Of a stretch of DNA of 64,000 nucleotides, positions 55,371-61,970 are shown one piece after another. Source of the DNA: Shimia marina. Its GTDB lineage: Bacteria; Pseudomonadota; Alphaproteobacteria; Rhodobacterales; Rhodobacteraceae. Both the position numbers and the translations under genes were made by a program. How positions within the stretch are numbered: position 1 is the stretch's first letter; each line of letters opens with the position of its first letter. The stretch is from assembly GCF_001458175.1 (NCBI RefSeq), contig NZ_CYPW01000001.1, positions 62,001-126,000 on the forward strand, in the 5' to 3' direction. The notes under the pieces were generated by a model, which ran no database searches, was not told the DNA's origin, and was given only the letters and a program-made list of their open reading frames with translations.

Positions 55371-56333
55371 TTAACCGACCGCGCGTTGCGCCCCTTTGGG
55401 GATCACTTCATAGCCCGGCTCCTCGGGCTCATCATCCACCATCTCTGACGGGAAGCCCGGAGCCTGCACGCAAAGCCCCGTGGCCTCCTCCAGCCGTTTG
55501 ATGATGTTGGGGCTGAGTTCTCTTTCCCCATAGCGGGCAATGGCGTCGTCAAACATCGCAATCATCAGCGGATTGAGTTCAAGCGGCACACCGGCGCGGT
55601 CGGCCACATCCTGAAACAGGCCGATGTCCTTTTTGACCAGATCCATGGTGAAAGAGATGTCGCGCGAGCCATTAAGGATGACCTGACTTTCGGTTTCATG
55701 ACTGAAGGAATTGCCAGAGCTGATACGGATGGCCTCATAAGCGGTGTTGAGATCCATGCCTGCAGCGGCGCAAGTGGTGAGCGCCTCGGCACTGGCCACC
55801 AGATGCGCGGTGGCAAGATAGTTTGTGACCACTTTGAGCACGGAAGCCGAGCCGAGATCGCCGGTGTGCAACACACGCCGCCCCATGGTGGTGAGCAGCG
55901 GCAGGACGCGTTCAAAGGTGGCGCGATCACAGCCCGCGAAGATGGCGATATTGCCGGTATCTGCCCGGTGACAGCCGCCCGAGACCGGACAATCCACCGC
56001 CGCACCCCCTGCGGCGATGACCAGCGCGCCAAGGCGTTTGACCTCGGCCTCATCAGTGGTGGACATTTCCATCCAGATCTTGCCGGGACGGACCTCTGGC
56101 AGCATCTCCTGCATCACAGCATCTGAGGCGGCGGGGGACGGCAGGCAGGTGATGACCACATCACAAAGGCGCATCATCTCCGCCGGGCCAGAAACCGCCT
56201 TGGCCCCATCCGCCAGTTTGTCCGCCACAAGATCAACGTTGAGATCATGGACATAAAGCTCCTTGCCGTTTCTGAGCAGGCTGCCGCTGAGTTTGCCGCC
56301 CACGTTGCCCAATCCGATAAATCCAATTTTCAC
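55371..56333 (-). CDS. Beta-hydroxyacid dehydrogenase (NAD(P)-binding, 3-hydroxyisobutyrate/tartronate-semialdehyde reductase type)
   Basis: The 320-residue protein has the Rossmann motif KIGFIGLGNVGGKLSGSLLR, the substrate-binding DCPVSGGCHRADTGNIAIF and the catalytic lysine in VLKVVTNYLATAHLVASAEA, all diagnostic of the beta-HAD family. The likely reaction is oxidation or reduction of a small hydroxyacid. The start is GTG 56333, which follows GGGGGAGAGAG; the open frame upstream is not supported. It lies 88 bases from the racemase-like gene, the fourth gene of a probable operon. Confidence 0.85.
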   Translation of the reverse strand: MKIGFIGLGNVGGKLSGSLLRNGKELYVHDLNVDLVADKLADGAKAVSGPAEMMRLCDVVITCLPSPAASDAVMQEMLPEVRPGKIWMEMSTTDEAEVKRLGALVIAAGGAAVDCPVSGGCHRADTGNIAIFAGCDRATFERVLPLLTTMGRRVLHTGDLGSASVLKVVTNYLATAHLVASAEALTTCAAAGMDLNTAYEAIRISSGNSFSHETESQVILNGSRDISFTMDLVKKDIGLFQDVADRAGVPLELNPLMIAMFDDAIARYGERELSPNIIKRLEEATGLCVQAPGFPSEMVDDEPEEPGYEVIPKGAQRAVG

Positions 56334-56421
56334 AGGCTCTCTCCCCCTATCCTCCATTGCAGCCTGACGCGGGATGAGATGCGCGGCAGGTCGGGGCGCG
56401 ACACATCTGGCGTTTTTGTAC

Positions 56422-57168
56422 CTATTGCTTGCCAAAGAGATGGCCCGGTGCATCGGCGGCAAGCGGCGCGCCGGAAAGCTGGGCCATGTGCCAGGCCAGC
56501 GCGGTGTTGGAGCTGAATACCGGCTTGTTAAGCGTGGCCTCTAGATCGGCAATCAGATCCAGCGTTTGCAGGTTGGTACAGCTGAGAAACACCGCCTCCA
56601 CATCTTGCAGACCCACTTGGGTTGCGGCGGCTTTGACGGAGGTGGCGGTGATACGAGCGACGTTCTCCTCCCCCGCTTCGCCAAAAGACACCAGTGCAGG
56701 CACCGAAATGCCTGCGGCCTCAAAGGCGTGTTGCACAGGCAGGGAGACCTCGGACACATAAGGTGTGACCATGCCGAGGCGACGGATATCGAGCGCGCGG
56801 CAGGCGGCGATGGCGGCGGTGAGCGGGTCGGTCACGGCGGGGGTTTTCACACCCTGCCCAACAAGCGCGGCGACTTTGGCGGCCCCGATCATGGTGGTGC
56901 CGGAGGTGCAGCCGTAGCCAACCACATCAAAGCGCGCGGCGGGTGGGAAGAGCGCAGCACTGGCAGGCAGCGTTTGGGACATTTCCTGCAAAGTGTCGGT
57001 GGTGACTTCGGCGCCTGAGGCCACACGGGAGGTGTAAAGCGCGAGGTTGCGGGAGGGGAAGAGGCGGCGGAAATCCTGCTCCAGCGTTTCGTCGTATTTG
57101 AGCACGATGAGGCCCAGCGTGTGTTGGCCAGAGGCGGGGGGGCCGAGCGTGAAAGGGATGGTCTCCAT
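56422..57168 (-). CDS. Asp/Glu racemase-superfamily protein (maleate isomerase/EutA-like)
   Basis: The 248-residue protein has the two reactive cysteines of the racemase fold, in VVGYGCTSGTTMIGA and VFLSCTNLQTLDL, one in each half. The overall sequence (YDETLEQDFRRLFPSRNLAL, VASGAEVTTDTLQEMSQ) resembles maleate isomerases and the ectoine-utilisation protein EutA rather than glutamate racemase. The product may isomerise or racemise an amino- or dicarboxylic acid. It starts 5 bases after the M24 peptidase-like gene, so it is co-transcribed. Confidence 0.82.
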   Translation of the reverse strand: METIPFTLGPPASGQHTLGLIVLKYDETLEQDFRRLFPSRNLALYTSRVASGAEVTTDTLQEMSQTLPASAALFPPAARFDVVGYGCTSGTTMIGAAKVAALVGQGVKTPAVTDPLTAAIAACRALDIRRLGMVTPYVSEVSLPVQHAFEAAGISVPALVSFGEAGEENVARITATSVKAAATQVGLQDVEAVFLSCTNLQTLDLIADLEATLNKPVFSSNTALAWHMAQLSGAPLAADAPGHLFGKQ

Positions 57169-57172
57169 CAGG

Positions 57173-58342
57173 TTACCTCAGGATCGGGAGGGCTGCGGGG
57201 GCGCGGGTGGAAAGGAGTTCGCAGCCATGCGCGCGCAGGACGATGTTTTCTTCGTGCACCTGAAAGCGGCCCGGGGCGATTTCCACGCCCGGCTCCAGTG
57301 TGAGCACCATGCCGGCGCGCAACTCGGTGGTGTCATGTGGGGTGAAGCTCGGCCATTCGGTGAGCGTGACACCAAGGCCATGGCCGAGACGCCCGGCGCC
57401 GGGGGTGGCACCCTGCGCGGTGAGGCTTTGGGCAAACATGGCGTGCACATCACAGGCGCGGTGGCCGGGGCGCAGGGTGGCAAGCACGTGGTCGGTGGCT
57501 TGGTAGAGTTGGTCGTAGGCGCGTTTGGCGGCGTCATCGGCGCGGGTGATGGCGAAGTTGCGGTCAAAATCGCAGAAATAGCCATCGAGCACTGCGCCGG
57601 TGTCCAGCATAAGGATGTCGCCTGCGATGAGTTTCTGATCGCCAGCGGGGGAGATGACATCGCCGTAGCCGCCCTGCCCTGCGCCGCCAGCGGTATAGCT
57701 GACCCAATCGGCGCCTTCCTCCAGCAGCACACGCTGGAAATCGCGGAAGACCTGCGCGTGGCTGCGGCCTTCGGCGGCGTAGTCAGAGATGCGGGCGAAG
57801 GCGCGATCGGCCACGGCGCAGGTGGCACGGATTTTGCGGATTTCGACCTCTGATTTGATTTCGCGGGTGCGTTGGACTGTGTCGGTGGCGTCGACAAAGC
57901 GGCGCGGCGCGAGGGTTTGGGTAATTTTTGTGTAATCGGCCAGCGGCATGCGCAGCTGGGTTTCAAGGCCCATAGGCAGGCCGATGGTGCCTGTTTCAGG
58001 GACGATTTCGGCAAGGGTGTCGCTGAGCAGGCTCAGGCCGTCGTCCTCCGGAAAGGGCGCGTCCCATGTGCGGATGTCGGTGATCCATGTTTTGCCCATG
58101 AGGTCGGCGCCGATGGCGGGGATCACGGCGATGGGTGTGCCGGTGGCTGGGATGAGGACAAACCACGGGCGGGCGGGGCTTTCCCAGAAGCGGGTGAGGA
58201 AGCCGGTGGTGTAGAAGATGTCGGCGGATGAGGTGAGCAGCAGGGCGGAGTGGCCTGCGTGGGCCATGGCGGTTTGAAGCCGGGTGATACGGGTCTGGAA
58301 TTCCGCAGGAGGGAAACCGCGGGCAGGCATCGGCTCAGACAT
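57173..58342 (-). CDS. M24-family aminopeptidase-like protein (Xaa-Pro dipeptidase fold)
   Basis: The 389-residue protein has an N-terminal creatinase-like domain and a C-terminal pita-bread catalytic domain. All five metal ligands are seen: Asp/Asp in DTGAVLDGYFCDFDRNF, His in GHGLGVTLTEWPS, and two Glu in LTLEPGVEIAPG and VHEENIVL. In this operon it may hydrolyse an amide or peptide-like substrate instead of a Pro-peptide, as DoeA does with ectoine. It lacks the WLTGYDGWSFYVHQ-type stretch I remember from DoeA, so I do not assign that. The start overlaps the upstream gene's stop by 8 bases. Confidence 0.85.
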   Translation of the reverse strand: MSEPMPARGFPPAEFQTRITRLQTAMAHAGHSALLLTSSADIFYTTGFLTRFWESPARPWFVLIPATGTPIAVIPAIGADLMGKTWITDIRTWDAPFPEDDGLSLLSDTLAEIVPETGTIGLPMGLETQLRMPLADYTKITQTLAPRRFVDATDTVQRTREIKSEVEIRKIRATCAVADRAFARISDYAAEGRSHAQVFRDFQRVLLEEGADWVSYTAGGAGQGGYGDVISPAGDQKLIAGDILMLDTGAVLDGYFCDFDRNFAITRADDAAKRAYDQLYQATDHVLATLRPGHRACDVHAMFAQSLTAQGATPGAGRLGHGLGVTLTEWPSFTPHDTTELRAGMVLTLEPGVEIAPGRFQVHEENIVLRAHGCELLSTRAPAALPILR

Positions 58343-59387
58343 CTTCGGGTCCTTCGCTGACGATCGTCAGAATGCGGGCGTCTGGACCAAGGTTTGGACG
58401 TTTGAGCAGCGCGGCGGCGACACCTGCCACCCCAGAAGGCGTGCTGGCGATGCCGTGGGCTGTGAGGATCTCGACAGCCGCGCGGGCCTCCTGCTCTGAA
58501 ATGGTCACGAAGGTGTCGGCATCCATCGCCAGCCCATTGAGCGCCACCATGGAGGCGGTTTTGCAATCCAGCCGCCCCATCTCAGAAACCGGGCCGCTGG
58601 TGTCCACAAGCTGACCCGCGCGGATGGACTCGATCAGCGCAGGGGCCGCTTCGGGTTCGACCACGATGATCTGCGGCGCATCGCCCCAAGTGGCGCGTGC
58701 AAAGGCCGCGACGGCGGCGGCGAGCCCGCCAACACCGGCCTGCAGAAAGATATGCGTGGGCGGCGCGGGGATTTGCGCGGCGGCCTCTGACGCCATTTGC
58801 AGATAGCCTTCCATGACGCGGTAACCCGACGCCTCACTGCCAGCCCATGTGCTGTCAGAAAGCAGCGTCCAGCCTTTGTCCTCTGCTGCGGCTGCGGCGG
58901 CGGCCATGCTGGCTTCATAATCCTCTCCCGCCCAAGCGACCTCGGCCCCCTGCGCCTCAAGACGCGCACCAAAGGCGGCTGGCACGGTGTGGGAGAGATA
59001 GATCACCGCCTTGGCACCAAACAGCCGTGCGCCAGCTGCGACGGACAGGCCATGGTTGCCGGCCGACGCGGTGACATAGGTGCGGCCCGTCAGCGCCCGC
59101 GCCCAGTCTTGCGGCTGTGCGCGGGCCGCATCATGGGCGATGGCGTAGGCGGCACCCAGCGCTTTGAAGGACCCCAGCCCCATGCGCGCGCGTTCATCCT
59201 TGATGTGAAACCGCGCAATCTGCAGCATCTCCGCCAGTGCTGACATGTCATGCAGAGGTGTTGCGGCATGCGCAGGACAGAGCGCCAGCAAACGCGCCAC
59301 TGCGGCGGCATCGCGGCTTGGCAGGGTGTCGGATTGGCGGCGGGGCAACCCATGGCTGCGGTGGGGATTGGTGAGGGTGTCACACAT
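58335..59387 (-). CDS. Diaminopropionate ammonia-lyase-like PLP enzyme (fold type II)
   Basis: The 350-residue protein has the PLP lysine in the sequence GLGSFKALGAAYA (K75 from the chosen start), the phosphate/glycine loop GVGGLAAAVAAF and AGNHGLSVAAGARLFGAKAV. The FKALGAAYA stretch and HIKDERARMGLGSF resemble 2,3-diaminopropionate ammonia-lyase (DpaL/YgeX) more than threonine dehydratase. It probably removes ammonia from a beta-substituted amino acid. I chose ATG 59387; a longer start at 59474 would add a low-complexity leader. First gene of the operon, 172 bases from a divergent Lrp gene. Confidence 0.83.
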   Translation of the reverse strand: MCDTLTNPHRSHGLPRRQSDTLPSRDAAAVARLLALCPAHAATPLHDMSALAEMLQIARFHIKDERARMGLGSFKALGAAYAIAHDAARAQPQDWARALTGRTYVTASAGNHGLSVAAGARLFGAKAVIYLSHTVPAAFGARLEAQGAEVAWAGEDYEASMAAAAAAAEDKGWTLLSDSTWAGSEASGYRVMEGYLQMASEAAAQIPAPPTHIFLQAGVGGLAAAVAAFARATWGDAPQIIVVEPEAAPALIESIRAGQLVDTSGPVSEMGRLDCKTASMVALNGLAMDADTFVTISEQEARAAVEILTAHGIASTPSGVAGVAAALLKRPNLGPDARILTIVSEGPEDV

Positions 59388-59559
59388 GGTCTGAGCTGGC
59401 TTTCCAGAGGGCGGGCAAGTGGACTGCGCTCTCCTGAGAGAGCGAAGGGTTGACAGCAGCGGACTGCTCGACACAGGCTACCGCAGGATTTTGGGCAGTT
59501 TGCCTGATTTACCTCAAAATTCGCCCGATCTGCCCTCAGTTCTGAAATAAGAGCCTCAA

Positions 59560-60027
59560 ATGCCCGATACCCTGGATGATATCGACCGACGCCTGCTCTC
59601 CGCCGTGCAGAAGAACACCCGTCTGACGGCTGATGAACTCGGAGAGATCGCGGGCATCTCCCGCTCCGCGGTGCAGCGCCGTCTGGCAGGCTATCGGGCG
59701 GAGGGCATCATAGAGGCGGAGATCGCGGTGGTCAGCGCCAAGGCCGTGGGGCGGCCGATGACCTTTCTTGTGGAGGTGGAAATGGAACGCGAGCGCACGG
59801 ATCTACTGGATGAATTCCGCCGATCCATGCTCACATTGGATGATGTGCAACAGTGTTATTACGTGACCGGACAGGCGGATTTCATCCTCGTGGTCACCGC
59901 TCAGGATATGGGCGCCTATGAGGAGTTCAGCCGCCGGGTCTTCAATGACAATCCCAACATCCGGCGCTTTCATAGCAATGTGGTGATCGATCGCGTCAAG
60001 GCCGGGTTACAGGTGCCACTGAGCTGA
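59560..60027 (+). CDS. Lrp/AsnC family transcriptional regulator
   Basis: The 155-residue protein has an N-terminal HTH (RLTADELGEIAGISRSAVQR) and a C-terminal RAM (ligand-binding) domain (EVEMERERTDLLDEFRRSML, then YYVTGQADFILVVTAQDM). Such regulators bind amino acids. It is divergent from the diaminopropionate ammonia-lyase-like gene across 172 bases, the usual arrangement for an Lrp regulator and the catabolic operon it controls. An imperfect inverted repeat ATTTTG...CAAAAT lies just upstream (about 59490-59520). Confidence 0.9.
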   Translation: MPDTLDDIDRRLLSAVQKNTRLTADELGEIAGISRSAVQRRLAGYRAEGIIEAEIAVVSAKAVGRPMTFLVEVEMERERTDLLDEFRRSMLTLDDVQQCYYVTGQADFILVVTAQDMGAYEEFSRRVFNDNPNIRRFHSNVVIDRVKAGLQVPLS

Positions 60028-60087
60028 CCGCGCGCGGCGCTTATGACGCTGGCCAGAGGCGCGCCAGCGGACGCCGCGCTGTCTTGC

Positions 60088-60372
60088 TCAGCCGCAGCAG
60101 CTACAGGAGGAGCTGTGCGCAATGGGCTGCACTGGCTCCAAGTTACCCTCGCCCAGTGGCAGCTCCCCGGTGAGTGCAGGCGCTGGGATCTGCAGCACAG
60201 TGGCGATGCGGATCAAAGTGGCTTCTGGCAGCGTCGCGCTTGCGGAAGCGGTTTCCAGCTTGGTCAGTTGCCGCTCTGTCAGGCCCACGAGCTTGGCGAG
60301 CTTCGGCCGACCGATTTTACGTGCCTTGCGCACAGTGTTGAGACGCTGGGGATCAATCGTAAGCGCAGTCAT
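60088..60372 (-). CDS. XRE family HTH protein with a C-terminal Cys cluster
   Basis: The 94-residue protein has an XRE-type HTH (RPKLAKLVGLTERQLTKLE, then ATLPEATLIRIATVLQIP) typical of small transcription factors or antitoxins. The last seven residues are SSCSCCG, a tight cysteine cluster that could bind a metal or act as a redox or thiol switch. I set the start at ATG 60372, preceded by AAGGGC. There is no obvious toxin gene; a very small membrane-protein gene lies about 110 bases upstream on the same strand. Confidence 0.7.
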   Translation of the reverse strand: MTALTIDPQRLNTVRKARKIGRPKLAKLVGLTERQLTKLETASASATLPEATLIRIATVLQIPAPALTGELPLGEGNLEPVQPIAHSSSCSCCG

Positions 60373-60479
60373 AACAGGGCCCTTGAGTACAGTTTTCGGG
60401 ACCATTGCATAGGCTGCAGGCGGGCTGCTGCCAAGCAGGAAAAGACTTTGCTCTTTGTCCTGCTGCCGATGGCACGGCC

Positions 60480-60617
60480 TTATGGCGCAGGCAGCTCAAA
60501 TGGCACGGTATAGAGCACCAGCAACGCCAGAGTGACGGCAAGTGTCATGAGCATGATCACCACACACAGATCGCGGCACCAGGCGTTGTGTTTTAAAAAG
60601 GATCGAATGGCTTTCAT
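60480..60617 (-). CDS. Small single-pass membrane protein, 45 residues
   Basis: A 45-codon reading frame starts at ATG 60617, with GAGG 5 bases upstream, and encodes a basic N-terminus (MKAIRSFLKHNAWCRDL) followed by one hydrophobic helix (about residues 18-38: VVIMLMTLAVTLALLVLYTV) and a short polar tail. The translation was made by hand from the sequence. Small membrane proteins of this type are often toxins or accessory subunits. Upstream of an XRE regulator on the same strand, a toxin-antitoxin relation is possible but not shown. Confidence 0.5.
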   Translation of the reverse strand: MKAIRSFLKHNAWCRDLCVVIMLMTLAVTLALLVLYTVPFELPAP

Positions 60618-60856
60618 CGCACCTCACAGCAAGTTGGCTGAGAGACAGATAGGCATGGCGCAGGACGGCTTCTTTAGAAAGTCGGACAGTTGTTGTGGAA
60701 GAAACGCCAAAGCGCGGAGCAGAGACCCGCTAATAAAGTAGGACAGAAAGGGTGCATGGAGGGGCACAAACAGCGGCATTTAAAGGCACCGCCCTTGCAC
60801 CTTTATATTGCATGCAATTACTTAAAATCAATCAAAGGCGATAAAGAGACTTGCTC

Positions 60857-61843
60857 ATGCACAAGGCATATGTTGGATTTTCTGCACCAGTTGGATACGA
60901 CTACGAGTATCCAGCTGAAAAAACGGCTCAGGATACGCGCAGTTCACCGAATCCTATTTTGGTTGGCGTTACAGGTCTTCTCATTCTGTTTGATGAAATC
61001 TGGTTCCCATGTCGCAGTATTTGTCCTCAGTCAATGCGGAGCCTTGATTACGTCAAATTCGTCAACGAAGAATTTGACAGCCTTCACCTAGATGACAAAC
61101 AGGTGGCCCCCCTTCTGGAGGAAATGCCGCAACATATACCTCTTAAGGAGCTGCACCCTGAGGGGTATTCACGCTTTATGGAGCTTCACTACGGGTCAGG
61201 ACGTCCTGACAATCATACGCACGCCCTTTCGGTCTTTGGGGCTACGTTGGGCGGCGACCCAAGTCCGCGCAATCTCATCCGTGATATGCTGCTGCTGGAT
61301 ATGATTTCAGAAGATTTGACTCCAGTATTTAATGGTCTCACTCGTAAGATTCCCTATCCAGACGAATTCCTATGGCAAAAGAGAGATGATGAGGATCACT
61401 CCCTGCGTATCGCCGACCGGGCGCTGACCATTGCCGGACTATATGATCTGACCGGACATGCCGGCCCATATCACCCGGTGTTTGAAGAGCTTCGTGAACA
61501 TGAGTTCATCCAGTCTTTCCGGAAATGGATTCGTGGCGAAGCCTCTTCGCTGCACAACAGATCGATAGACGATGTGGTGGCTGAGATCGAGGAAACGACA
61601 ACTGAGTTTGGCCACCGTGCGCGCCGCACATCAATTGGCAAAGATGGTCTAAAGGATGTGACCGTAACATTTACAAAAGACCTTGTATTGAGTGCCATCC
61701 CTGGTGCCTCGGCTGTTGAAAAAGCCCTAGGGATATCGAAGCAACGCAGGCAGGCAGAGAAACACAAGATGAACACGTTTGTGGCTGAAGGTCAGGCAGC
61801 TCTGTGGAGAGAGAAAGTCTCAGTTACCCCATATTTTGACTGA
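60857..61843 (+). CDS. Orphan hypothetical protein, 328 residues, A/T-richer
   Basis: I do not recognise this protein. It is soluble, with a short hydrophobic stretch near residues 32-48 (VGVTGLLILFDEIWFPCRS), then mixed alpha/beta sequence and a basic C-terminal third (EKALGISKQRRQAEKHKMNT). There is no known motif. The gene looks more A/T-rich than its neighbours and is flanked by unrelated genes, which suggests recent acquisition. I chose ATG 60857 (MHKAYVGFSAPVGYDYEY); a TTG at 60851 is upstream in frame. It ends at a strong terminator. Possible roles include defence, but nothing in the sequence supports one in particular. Confidence 0.7.
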   Translation: MHKAYVGFSAPVGYDYEYPAEKTAQDTRSSPNPILVGVTGLLILFDEIWFPCRSICPQSMRSLDYVKFVNEEFDSLHLDDKQVAPLLEEMPQHIPLKELHPEGYSRFMELHYGSGRPDNHTHALSVFGATLGGDPSPRNLIRDMLLLDMISEDLTPVFNGLTRKIPYPDEFLWQKRDDEDHSLRIADRALTIAGLYDLTGHAGPYHPVFEELREHEFIQSFRKWIRGEASSLHNRSIDDVVAEIEETTTEFGHRARRTSIGKDGLKDVTVTFTKDLVLSAIPGASAVEKALGISKQRRQAEKHKMNTFVAEGQAALWREKVSVTPYFD

Positions 61844-61898
61844 TCATGTGCCTCAACCTTCCGTTTTGGGACAGATCTATCTTTTTTGGCTCACTACG

Positions 61899-61938
61899 CA
61901 CAAAGCCGCCCAGTATCTGGGCGGCTTTGTGTTGTTTT
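61899..61938 (+). terminator. Rho-independent terminator after the orphan gene
   Basis: CACAAAGCCGCCCAG (61899-61913), a TAT loop and CTGGGCGGCTTTGTG (61917-61931) form a perfect 15-bp stem followed by TTGTTTT. The convergent icd gene ends 32 bases further on, so it could act for both directions. Confidence 0.88.
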
Positions 61939-61970
61939 CGCGAGGCCCCGGATCATGTCCGGGGCGGGGT

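Noticed and set aside
57173-58342. Assigning the M24 gene as ectoine hydrolase DoeA/EutD
   Set aside because: The N-terminal stretch I remember from DoeA is missing and no DoeB-type deacetylase or ectoine transporter is nearby.
60353-60541. 62-residue Cys/Pro-rich minus-strand frame between the XRE gene and the small membrane protein
   Set aside because: Overlaps both better candidates and has no initiation signal.
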